From Actinomadura sp. J1-007 (lineage in GTDB: Bacteria; Actinomycetota; Actinomycetes; Streptosporangiales; Streptosporangiaceae), in assembly GCF_009793335.1 (NCBI RefSeq), contig NZ_WING01000002.1, forward strand, positions 496,001-560,000: DNA of 64,000 nt, read 5' to 3'. Below are positions 43,234-50,312 of the stretch, piece by piece (position 1 is the stretch's first letter; each line of letters begins with the position of its first letter). The notes below the pieces were generated by a model. It worked only from the letters and a program-made list of their open reading frames with translations, did not search any database and was not told where the DNA came from. A program made the position numbers and the translations under genes.

Positions 43234-44046
43234 ATGAAGACCGCAGTGATCGACGGCCGCAACATCGACTACGACATCACGGGCTCCGGGCCCGCCGGCG
43301 CCCCGGACCTGCTGCTGCTGAGCGGCTGGTGCCAGGACCACCGGCTGTTCGACCCGGTGCTGCCGCTGCTGGCCGAGCACCACCGGGTGATCCGCGCCGA
43401 CTGGCGCTCGCACGGCTCCGACCGGACGCTGGACGGCGAGTTCGGCGTCCGGGAGATGGCCGACGACACGATCGCCCTGCTCGACCACCTCGGCGTGGAG
43501 CGGGTCGTCCCGGTCTCGACCTCGCACGGCGGCTGGGCCAACCTGGAGATCACCGACCGGCTCGGCGCCGCCCGGGTCCCGCGCACCGCGGTGATCGACT
43601 GGCTGGTGCTGCGGGCCGAGCCGGCGTTCCTCGCCGGGCTGCGCCTCGGGTACGACCCGGAGCGGTGGCGCGAGGGGCGGCAGGGGCTGTTCGACATCTG
43701 GCTCGCGATGGCCGACTGCCCGCCCGTCAAGCACCACCTCGAAGAGGAGATGGCGAAGTTCGACCCGGAGCTGTGGCGGCTGTCGTGCCGGGTGATCGAG
43801 GACGCGTACGCCACGCACGGCTCGCCGCTGGAGCGGATGGCCGAGATCAAGGAGCCGCGGCCGATCGCGCACCTGTTCTCCCAGCCGCTGGTGGAGTCCT
43901 ACCGCGCCGCGCAGCGCGACTTCGCCGCCGAGCACCCGTGGTTCGAGCCGCACTGGATCGACGGGGAGACGCACTTCCCGACCCTGGAGTCCCCGCGCGC
44001 GGTCGCCGACCTGATCACGGAGTTCGCCGCGAAGGCCGACCGGTGA
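43234..44046 (+). CDS. Cofactor-free 3-hydroxy-4(1H)-quinolone 2,4-dioxygenase homologue (HOD/QDO family)
   Basis: This is a 270-residue alpha/beta-hydrolase-fold protein with AGGAGGG before ATG 43234. From memory of the HOD (Arthrobacter) and QDO (Pseudomonas) sequences, the match is close: GWCQDHRLF, VVPVSTSHGGW, VIDWL, DPERWREGRQGLFDIWL, RVIEDAY, FSQPL, DFAAEHPWF and THFP. Key residues map at a constant offset of 4: HOD W36, S101, D126, W160 and H251 become W32, S97, D122, W156 and H247. HOD H38 is Gln34, as in QDO. Such enzymes cleave the heteroring with O2, releasing CO and N-acyl- or N-formylanthranilate. It overlaps the next gene (GTGA). The exact substrate is unknown. Confidence 0.85.
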   Translation: MKTAVIDGRNIDYDITGSGPAGAPDLLLLSGWCQDHRLFDPVLPLLAEHHRVIRADWRSHGSDRTLDGEFGVREMADDTIALLDHLGVERVVPVSTSHGGWANLEITDRLGAARVPRTAVIDWLVLRAEPAFLAGLRLGYDPERWREGRQGLFDIWLAMADCPPVKHHLEEEMAKFDPELWRLSCRVIEDAYATHGSPLERMAEIKEPRPIAHLFSQPLVESYRAAQRDFAAEHPWFEPHWIDGETHFPTLESPRAVADLITEFAAKADR

Positions 44047-44953
44047 CCCCGGGCGGCGGGCCCGGCGGAGCGCCCGGCGTCCCGGCGGGCCTGGACGACT
44101 GGCCGGGCCGGGAGCTGTCGGACGAGGAGCTCGACGTCGCCTACAACGTGCGGCGCAAGGCCGGGCCCGACCTGTTCGCGCGGCACATGGAGCGCTACCG
44201 CGCCGAGTCGGACGCGGCGGTCGACGGGCTGCCCGGCCGTCCCGGCGTCGTCTACGACGAGGCGAGCGGCGAGCGCCTCGACGTGTGGGGGCGGACGGCT
44301 CCGGCCCGCGGCCCGCGTTCGTCTGGATCCACGGCGGCTACTGGATGGCGCTGTCGCGGCACGACTCGGCGAACATGGCGCGGATGCTGCACGCCGAGGG
44401 CGTCGCGACCGTCGTCCCCGACTACACGCTCGCGCCGGAGGCGACGCTGGAGGAGATCGTCCGCCAGGTGCGCGCGTCGGTCGCGTGGGTGTACCGGCAC
44501 GGCCGCGAGCACGGCCTCGACCCCGACCGCATCGTGGTCGGCGGCAGCTCGGCCGGCGGCCACCTCACCGGCATGACCATGGTGGACGGGTGGCAGGCCG
44601 GCCTCGGGCTGCCCGCCGACGTGGTGAAGGCCGCGCTGCCGATGAGCGGGCTGTTCGACCTGCGCCCGCTGACCCGCGTGTACGTCAACCAGTACGTCCA
44701 CCTGGACGTGCCGCGCGCCGCCGCGCTCAGCCCGGCGCTGCTGCCCGCCTCGCGGCGCGTCCCCGCCGTGTTCGTCAGCCCCGAGCACGACGGCCTCGGG
44801 TTCCTCGACCAGTCGCGCCGCTTCCAGGCGCACTGGGGGAACGGGGAGCTGCTCGCGGTCGAGGGCCGCGACCACTTCGACGTCGTTCTCGACCTCGGCG
44901 ACCCGGACACCTCGGCGAGCCGCGCCCTGCTGGCCCTGATCCGCGCCCTCTGA
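44043..44953 (+). CDS. Arylformamidase / N-acylanthranilate amidase-like alpha/beta hydrolase (frameshifted)
   Basis: About 303 residues, starting at GTG 44043 inside the previous stop. Features: YNVRRKAG near residue 40 as in arylformamidases, oxyanion-hole HGGYW, nucleophile elbow GGSSAGGH, EHDGLGFLD and GRDHFDV for the Asp and His. HGGxW is the kynurenine-formamidase motif. A break near residue 82 heals if one G is added in 44287-44291. Arylformamidase hydrolyses N-formylkynurenine or N-formylanthranilate to formate plus amine. Its coupling to the dioxygenase fits N-formylanthranilate-type cleavage; kynurenine formation is the alternative. Confidence 0.8.
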
Positions 44954-44963
44954 TCCGCGCCCT
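44936..44963 (+). repeat. 14-base tandem duplication over the amidase stop codon
   Basis: CTGATCCGCGCCCT is present twice (44936-44949, 44950-44963). The first copy contains the amidase end LIRAL before TGA 44951-44953; the second copy continues into another frame that also ends in LIRAL and a stop. This may be recent slippage. Confidence 0.75.
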
Positions 44964-44987
44964 CTGAGGCGAGCGCCCGCGCCCGCC

Positions 44988-45014
44988 CGCGCCCCCGCGA
45001 GCGCAGGGGGCGCG
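44988..45014. terminator. Hairpin between convergent genes (possible bidirectional terminator)
   Basis: CGCGCCCCC (44988-44996) and GGGGGCGCG (45006-45014) are perfect 9-base arms around a 9-base loop, between the convergent amidase and LysR genes. There is no T-tract, so termination would rely on stem strength; location is the main support. Confidence 0.5.
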
Positions 45015-45020
45015 GCGCGG

Positions 45021-45971
45021 TCATGCGCCGGCGGGGTCGTCCACCAGGTCGTAGATCTCGGCGGCGCGCTGGCGCAGGTGGTCGAGCATGAGCCGGGCGG
45101 ACGGGGTGAGCGAGCGCTGGGCCGGGAGCGTCACGCCGACCTGCCGCCGGACGGCCTCCAGCCCGACCGGCAGCGGCGCGATCTCCGCGTCGGTCCGGGC
45201 GACCAGCTCCGGCAGCGCCGCGATCATGTCGGTGTCGCGCACGAGCGTGCGGACCGTGAGCACCGAGGTGCACTCGACCAGGTTCGCCGGGGGGACGAGG
45301 CCCGCGCCGGTGAACATCTGCTCCAGCTCGCGCCGCAGGGCCGTCTGCTCCAGCGGCAGCACCCACGGGTAGTCGAGCAGGTCCTCCAGCGTCAGGCCCG
45401 CGCGGGACCGGGCCGGGTGCCCGAGCCGCGCGACGAGCCGTACGGGCTCGCTGTAGAGGGTGATCTGGCGCAGCCCGCGCACGTCCTCGATCGGGTTGAG
45501 GCGGCCGAGGATCAGGTCGATCTCGCCGTCGAGCAGGCGCGGGACCTGCGCGTCGAACGTGGCCTCCTGGACGACCACGGTGATGCCCGGCCGGCTCCGC
45601 TTGAGCGTGGCGATCGCGCGCGGCAGCAGGACGTTGGACCCGGCGAGCAGCGTGCCGATCGTGACCGTGCCGACGTCGCCGTCCGCGAGGCCGGTGATCC
45701 GCTCGCCCGCGCGGCGCAGCTCGGCGAGGACGGCCCGCGCGTGCTCGACGAACGCGTCGCCGAACAGCGTGGGCGTCACCCCGCGCGGCCCGCGGGTGAA
45801 CAGCTCCACGCCGAGGATGTGCTCGACCTCGCGCAGGCTGCGGGTCACGGCGGGCTGGGCGAGGTGCAGGTGCTCGGCGGCGCGCAGCACGCTCCCGTGG
45901 TCGGCGATGGCCACCACCAGGACCAGGTGCCGCAGCTTGAGCCGCCCGTTGAGCAGGTCGATCGCGCGCAT
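45021..45971 (-). CDS. LysR-family transcriptional regulator
   Basis: This is a 316-residue regulator. The HTH is HLVLVVAIADHGSVLRAAEHLHLAQPAVTRSLREVE, and the effector domain starts near residue 95 (GTVTIGTLLAGSNVLLPRAIATL). This is the GbpR/aromatic-acid-like branch. It is divergent from the pathway operon with two matching palindromic sites between them (46018-46068) and convergent with the dioxygenase-amidase pair. It is the obvious activator of the locus. The inducer is probably an aromatic or muconate intermediate; that is inference. Confidence 0.9.
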   Translation of the reverse strand: MRAIDLLNGRLKLRHLVLVVAIADHGSVLRAAEHLHLAQPAVTRSLREVEHILGVELFTRGPRGVTPTLFGDAFVEHARAVLAELRRAGERITGLADGDVGTVTIGTLLAGSNVLLPRAIATLKRSRPGITVVVQEATFDAQVPRLLDGEIDLILGRLNPIEDVRGLRQITLYSEPVRLVARLGHPARSRAGLTLEDLLDYPWVLPLEQTALRRELEQMFTGAGLVPPANLVECTSVLTVRTLVRDTDMIAALPELVARTDAEIAPLPVGLEAVRRQVGVTLPAQRSLTPSARLMLDHLRQRAAEIYDLVDDPAGA

Positions 45972-46017
45972 ACCGCCTTAGTATCACAGTCCCGTCATAG
46001 CTCGCGCCGCCGGACGT

Positions 46018-46027
46018 ACCGAACGGT
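46018..46027. promoter_or_regulatory. LysR binding motif, copy 1
   Basis: ACCGAACGGT (46018-46027), preceded by GT and followed by CAT, sits 38 bases from copy 2 on the same face of the helix within a few bases. It lies nearer to the LysR gene. LTTR regulators usually bind two such sites. Confidence 0.6.
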
Positions 46028-46052
46028 CATGCCAGGGTGCGGCCCTCCCGCT

Positions 46053-46068
46053 ATCACCGAACGGTGAT
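46053..46068. promoter_or_regulatory. LysR binding motif, copy 2 (perfect palindrome)
   Basis: ATCACCG (46053-46059) and CGGTGAT (46062-46068) are perfect arms around AA, containing the same ACCGAACGGT core as copy 1. The spacing T-N-A is LTTR-like. It lies 90 bases before the operon start, ahead of the GGTATTTG...GGCAT promoter-like stretch. Confidence 0.65.
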
Positions 46069-46157
46069 GTCAGACGTGGCAAAGGGTATTTGTCAGGCAT
46101 AGCTGTGCGGGCGGATGATCTCAGTGTCCGAACCGAGCAGGCGATGGAGGCAACGGG

Positions 46158-47594
46158 ATGAAGGCGGAGCACTACGTCGGCGGGGTCTTCCGGGCGGACG
46201 GCCCCACGTTCCCGCTGATCACGCCCGTCGACGGCGCGGAGGCGGGGTCCGTCCCCGAGGCCACCCGCGAGGTCGTGGACGACGCGGTGGCCGCCGCGCG
46301 GGCCGCGCTCGCCGGGCCCTGGGGCGCGACGCCCGCCGAGGAGCGCGCCGCCGCCCTCCGGCGGATCGCCGACGGGATCCAGGAGCGGTTCGAGGAGTTC
46401 GTGGACGCCGAGGCCGCCGACACCGGCAAGCCCCGCGAGCTGGCGGCCACCGTCGACATCCCGCGCGCGATCGGCAACTTCCGCGCGTACGCCGACCTGC
46501 TCTACGCCCGCCCCGAACGGGCCTACACCACGCAGATCCCGGGCTGGAGCACCGGCACCGGGCAGGCGCTCAACTACACCGTCCGCCGCCCGCTCGGCGT
46601 CGTCGCGATCATCTCCCCGTGGAACCTGCCGCTGCTCCTGCTGACCTGGAAGGTCGCCCCGGCCCTCGCCGCCGGGAACGCGGTGGTCGCCAAGCCGTCC
46701 GAGGAGACCCCCTCCACCGCGACGCTCCTCGCCCAGGTCATCGACGCGGCGGGGCTCCCGGCCGGGGCGTTCAACCTCGTCCACGGGCACGGCGCGGACG
46801 CCGCCGGGGAGTTCCTCACCGGCCACCCGGGCGTGGACGCCATCGCGTTCACCGGCGAGTCCGCCACCGGCGCGGCGATCATGCGCAACGCCGCCGACCA
46901 CGTCACGCCCGTGTCGTTCGAGCTGGGCGGCAAGAACCCCGCGCTCGTCTTCGCCGACGCCGACCTGGACGCGGCCGTCGAGGGGACGGTCCGGTCGTCG
47001 TTCACCCATTCCGGGCAGATCTGCCTGTGCACCGAGCGCGTCTACGTCGAGCGCCCGGTGTTCGAGGAGTTCGTGTCCCGCCTCGGAGAACGGGCCCGCG
47101 CGCTCGACGGGTACGGGCCGATGATCTCCGCGCAGCACCGCGACAAGGTGCTCTCGTACTACCGGCTGGCCCGCGAGGAGGGCGCCACGTTCGTCGCCGG
47201 GGGCGGCGCGCCGTCGTTCGGAGACGAGCGCGACGGCGGCTTCCACGTCGAGCCGACCGTCATCACCGGGCTGCCCGAGACCGCCCGCACCGTCCGCGAG
47301 GAGGTGTTCGGCCCGATCTGCCACGTCGCGCCGTTCGACACCGAGGACGAGGCGCTGCGGCTCGCCAACGACAGCCCGTACGGCCTCGCCTCCACCGTCT
47401 GGACCCGCGACCTGTCCCGCGCGCACCGCGTCGCGCCGCGGATCGAGACCGGGATCGTCTGGGTGAACTGCTGGAACCTGCGCGACCTGCGCACGCCGTT
47501 CGGCGGCGTCAAGGCTTCCGGCATCGGCCGCGAAGGCGGAGAGTACTCCCTGGACTTCTTCTCCGAGCCCGTCAACGTCTGCATCCAGATCTGA
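46158..47594 (+). CDS. nbaE: 2-aminomuconate 6-semialdehyde dehydrogenase (2-hydroxymuconic semialdehyde DH family)
   Basis: This is a 478-residue aldehyde dehydrogenase. Catalytic Cys is in SGQICLCTERV and the general base Glu is in FELGGKNPALVF; the NAD fold has FTGESATGAAI. The C-terminal WNLRDLRTPFGGVKASGIGREGG is characteristic of the XylG/NbaE/AmnC group, which oxidises 2-hydroxy- or 2-aminomuconic semialdehyde. In this operon the aldehyde is the product of ACMS decarboxylase, so 2-aminomuconate is the expected product. GGAGGCAACGGG lies before the ATG. First gene of the operon; the next begins 10 bases later. Confidence 0.88.
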   Translation: MKAEHYVGGVFRADGPTFPLITPVDGAEAGSVPEATREVVDDAVAAARAALAGPWGATPAEERAAALRRIADGIQERFEEFVDAEAADTGKPRELAATVDIPRAIGNFRAYADLLYARPERAYTTQIPGWSTGTGQALNYTVRRPLGVVAIISPWNLPLLLLTWKVAPALAAGNAVVAKPSEETPSTATLLAQVIDAAGLPAGAFNLVHGHGADAAGEFLTGHPGVDAIAFTGESATGAAIMRNAADHVTPVSFELGGKNPALVFADADLDAAVEGTVRSSFTHSGQICLCTERVYVERPVFEEFVSRLGERARALDGYGPMISAQHRDKVLSYYRLAREEGATFVAGGGAPSFGDERDGGFHVEPTVITGLPETARTVREEVFGPICHVAPFDTEDEALRLANDSPYGLASTVWTRDLSRAHRVAPRIETGIVWVNCWNLRDLRTPFGGVKASGIGREGGEYSLDFFSEPVNVCIQI

Positions 47595-47603
47595 GAGCGA
47601 GCA

Positions 47604-48401
47604 GTGACCGAAACAGCGATTTCAACGATCGACGCGGCGGCCGAGCGCATCCTCGGCGCGTACGCGTCGGGCGTCCCGTGCGCCCCCGTCCGCGATCTGA
47701 TCACCACGGCGGACGAGGCGTACGCCGTCCAGGAGCGCCTGACCGAGAGGTGGCTCGCGGACGGGCGCAGGCTGGCCGGCCGCAAGATCGGCCTGACCTC
47801 GAAGGCCGTCCAGAGCCAGCTCGGCGTGGACAGCCCCGACTTCGGGATGCTGTTCGCCGACATGGCCGTCCCGGACGGCGCGGAGATCCCCGCCGGGGCC
47901 GTCATGCAGGCCAAGGCCGAGGCCGAGGTCGCGCTCGTCCTGGAGCACGACCTCGTCCACGAGCGGCACACGGTCGCCGACCTGATCCGCGCCACCGCGT
48001 TCGCCCTCCCGGCGATCGAGGTCGTCGGGTCCCGCATCCGCGACTGGGACATCACCCTCGCCGACACCGTCGCCGACAACGCCTCGTGCGGGATGTACGT
48101 GCTCGGCAACCGCCCGGTCGCGCTCGCCGACGTGGACCTGCGCCTGTGCGGCATGGTCGTGGAGCGCCGCGGCGAGCAGGTCTCGACCGGCACCGGCGCC
48201 GCCTGCCTCGGCCACCCGCTGAACGCGGCGCTGTGGCTCGCCGACACCCTCGCCCGCCTCGGCCGCCCGCTCCGCGCGGGCGACACCGTCCTCACCGGCG
48301 CGCTCGGCCCCATGGTCGCCGCCGTCCCCGGCGACGTCCTGGAGGCCCGCGTGGACGGCCTCGGCGACGTCCGCGTCGCCTTCGCCGCGGAGGAGGAGTG
48401 A
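47604..48401 (+). CDS. nbaH: 2-oxopent-4-enoate hydratase (MhpD/XylJ family)
   Basis: This is a 265-residue fumarylacetoacetate-hydrolase-fold enzyme starting at GTG 47604. Motifs: RRLAGRKIGLTSKAVQSQLGV, the metal-site acid AEAEVALVLEHDL, and VVGSRIRDWDITLADTVADNASCGMYV with the conserved DNAS. It hydrates 2-oxopent-4-enoate to 4-hydroxy-2-oxovalerate. The next gene is its usual complex partner, overlapping by one base (TGATG). Confidence 0.88.
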   Translation: MTETAISTIDAAAERILGAYASGVPCAPVRDLITTADEAYAVQERLTERWLADGRRLAGRKIGLTSKAVQSQLGVDSPDFGMLFADMAVPDGAEIPAGAVMQAKAEAEVALVLEHDLVHERHTVADLIRATAFALPAIEVVGSRIRDWDITLADTVADNASCGMYVLGNRPVALADVDLRLCGMVVERRGEQVSTGTGAACLGHPLNAALWLADTLARLGRPLRAGDTVLTGALGPMVAAVPGDVLEARVDGLGDVRVAFAAEEE

Positions 48402-49147
48402 TGGCCGACATCGCGAAGCTGGCCGACGCGCTCGACGCGGCCGTCCGGGACGCCCGCGCGATCCCGAAGCTGACCGAGCGCGACCCGTTCGACGTGGCGA
48501 CCGCCTACCTGGTGCAGCGCGAGGTCATCGACCGCCGCAAGGCCCGGGGCGAACGGCTCGCGGGCGTCAAGATGGGCTTCACCAGCCGCGCCAAGATGGT
48601 CCAGATGGGCGTGGACGACGTCATCTGGGGCCTGCTCACCGACGCGATGGTGGTCGAGTCCACCGTGGACGCCTCGGCCCTGATCCACCCCCGGATCGAG
48701 CCGGAGATCGCGTTCCTGATCGGCCGCGAGGTCCGCTCGCCCGCCGACGCGGGCGCGGCCGTCGCCGGCGTCGCGGTCGGGTTCGAGGTGCTCGACTCGC
48801 GGTACGAGGACTTCAAGTTCACGCTGCCCGACGTGATCGCCGACAACGCGTCCGCCGCCGGGTTCGGGTTCGGCTCCTGGCACCCGCCCCGCGACCTCGC
48901 CAACGTCGGGCTGATCATGGAGATCGACGGCCGCGTCGCGCAGACCGGCTCGTCCGCCGCGATCCTCGGCGACCCGTGGCGCTCGCTGCGCGCCGCCGCG
49001 CGGCTGGCGCAGGAGGCGGGCATCGCGCTGGAGCCCGGCCACGTCGTCCTCGCGGGCGCCGCGACCGCCGCGGTCCCGCTGCCCGCGGGCGCGCACGTCC
49101 GCGTCACCGGCGCGGGCCTCGGCAGCGTGGAGGTGACGACGCGATGA
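48401..49147 (+). CDS. nbaG: 4-oxalocrotonate (2-oxohex-3-enedioate) decarboxylase
   Basis: This is a 248-residue paralogue of the hydratase. GVKMGFTSRAKMVQMGVDDVIWG is the decarboxylase variant of the LTSKAV motif, and EPEIAFLIGREVR and VIADNASAAGFGFG are the metal and substrate regions. It decarboxylates 4-oxalocrotonate, made from 2-aminomuconate by the next gene's product, to 2-oxopent-4-enoate, working in complex with the hydratase. AGGAGGAG precedes the ATG. Overlaps the deaminase gene (ATGA). Confidence 0.88.
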   Translation: MADIAKLADALDAAVRDARAIPKLTERDPFDVATAYLVQREVIDRRKARGERLAGVKMGFTSRAKMVQMGVDDVIWGLLTDAMVVESTVDASALIHPRIEPEIAFLIGREVRSPADAGAAVAGVAVGFEVLDSRYEDFKFTLPDVIADNASAAGFGFGSWHPPRDLANVGLIMEIDGRVAQTGSSAAILGDPWRSLRAAARLAQEAGIALEPGHVVLAGAATAAVPLPAGAHVRVTGAGLGSVEVTTR

Positions 49148-49587
49148 GCGACGCGATCCTGGTCCAGGGCAAGGCGAAGCCGCGCGGCCGGTTCCCGCAC
49201 CTCAAGCGGGCGGGCGACCTGGTGTTCGTGTCCGGGACGAGCTCGCGGCGGCCGGACGGCTCGTTCGCCGGCGCCTCGGCCGACCCGATGGGCGTCACCG
49301 ACCTCGACATCCGCGAGCAGACCCGCGCGGTGGTCGAGAACATCCGCGACCTGCTGCGCGCCGCCGGCGGAGACCTGTCCGACGTCGTCAACGTGACCGC
49401 CTACCTGGTCAACATGAACGACTTCGGCGGCTACAACGAGGTCTACGGCGAGTACTTCGACGAGACCGGCCCGGCCCGCACCACCGTGGCCGTCCACCAG
49501 CTCCCGCACCCGCATCTGCTCATCGAGATCTCGTGCGTGGCCCATATCCCGCAGAGCACCGCCCCATCCGAGGAGGCCCGGCCATGA
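49144..49587 (+). CDS. nbaF: 2-aminomuconate deaminase (RidA/YjgF family)
   Basis: This is a 147-residue RidA-fold protein. GDLVFVSGTSSRRPDG, QTRAVVENIRDLLRAAGGDLSDVVNVTAYL and RTTVAVHQLPHPHLLIEISCVA (with the Arg and Glu of the RidA active pocket) are clear. In this operon and by length it matches AmnE/NbaF, which releases ammonia from 2-aminomuconate to give 4-oxalocrotonate. It overlaps both neighbours by 4 bases. A general enamine deaminase is the only other option. Confidence 0.88.
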   Translation: MSDAILVQGKAKPRGRFPHLKRAGDLVFVSGTSSRRPDGSFAGASADPMGVTDLDIREQTRAVVENIRDLLRAAGGDLSDVVNVTAYLVNMNDFGGYNEVYGEYFDETGPARTTVAVHQLPHPHLLIEISCVAHIPQSTAPSEEARP

Positions 49588-50159
49588 CCCTGCCGAAACT
49601 GTCGTTCGGACAGCCGTTCAACTTCGAGGCGTGGATCGACGAGCACCGCCACCTGCTCAAGCCGCCGGTCGGCAACGTGCAGGTCTGGAACGAGGCGGGG
49701 CTGATCGTCATGGTGATCGGCGGCCCGAACCAGCGCACCGACTTCCACGACGACCCGACCGAGGAGTTCTTCTACCAGGTCAAGGGCGACATGGTGCTGC
49801 GCGTCATGGAGGAGGAGGGCAGGCCGCCGGTCGACGTGCAGATCAACGAGGGCGACGTGTTCCTGCTGCCCCCGCACGTGCGGCACTCCCCGCAGCGGCC
49901 GGTGCCCGGCTCCATCGGCCTGGTCGTCGAGGTGCCCCGTCCGGAGGGCGTGCAGGAGGCGTTCGAGTGGTACTGCGTGAAGTGCCACCACCTCGTGCAC
50001 CGCACGCAGCTCCAGGTCCGCTCGATCGTGGACGACCTGCCGCCCGCGTTCCAGAAGTTCTACGACGGCGACCGCACCTGCCCGAACTGCGGGGCCGTGC
50101 ACCCGGGCAAGAACTGGCCCGACGACATGGTCCCCAAGACCGCGCCCCGCGGCGCCTGA
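49584..50159 (+). CDS. nbaC: 3-hydroxyanthranilate 3,4-dioxygenase
   Basis: This is a 191-residue cupin. Fe(II) ligands are H55 and E61 (RTDFHDDPTEEFFYQ) and H98 (PPHVRHSP). Substrate Arg is in NQRTD. The C-terminal rubredoxin-like site typical of the bacterial enzyme has C131/C134 (WYCVKC) and C166/C169 (RTCPNC). It opens 3-hydroxyanthranilate to 2-amino-3-carboxymuconate 6-semialdehyde. Overlap (ATGA) with the deaminase couples translation; GAGGAGG precedes the ATG. Confidence 0.95.
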   Translation: MTLPKLSFGQPFNFEAWIDEHRHLLKPPVGNVQVWNEAGLIVMVIGGPNQRTDFHDDPTEEFFYQVKGDMVLRVMEEEGRPPVDVQINEGDVFLLPPHVRHSPQRPVPGSIGLVVEVPRPEGVQEAFEWYCVKCHHLVHRTQLQVRSIVDDLPPAFQKFYDGDRTCPNCGAVHPGKNWPDDMVPKTAPRGA

Positions 50160-50168
50160 CCCGTTCGC

Positions 50169-50187
50169 CTGGGGGACCGCCCCCCAG
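50169..50187 (+). other. Stem-loop in the only long intra-operon gap
   Basis: CTGGGGG (50169-50175) and CCCCCAG (50181-50187) pair around a 5-base loop (ACCGC), just after the dioxygenase stop, in the 153-base gap before the ACMSD gene. No T-tract follows, so it may be an mRNA processing or stability element rather than a terminator. Confidence 0.5.
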
Positions 50188-50312
50188 ACCCCGAATCGCG
50201 GGGGAGGCCGCCTCGCCTCGCCGCGACCGCCTTCCCCGCCCCGCTCCGCCTCTCCCGCGGCCCGCCCCACCGCGCCGCGCGGGCGCGGAGCGGGCTCGAC
50301 AACGGAGGATCC

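Noticed and set aside
44988..45014. Calling the hairpin a certain Rho-independent terminator
   Set aside because: It has no following T-tract; it is listed with modest confidence only.
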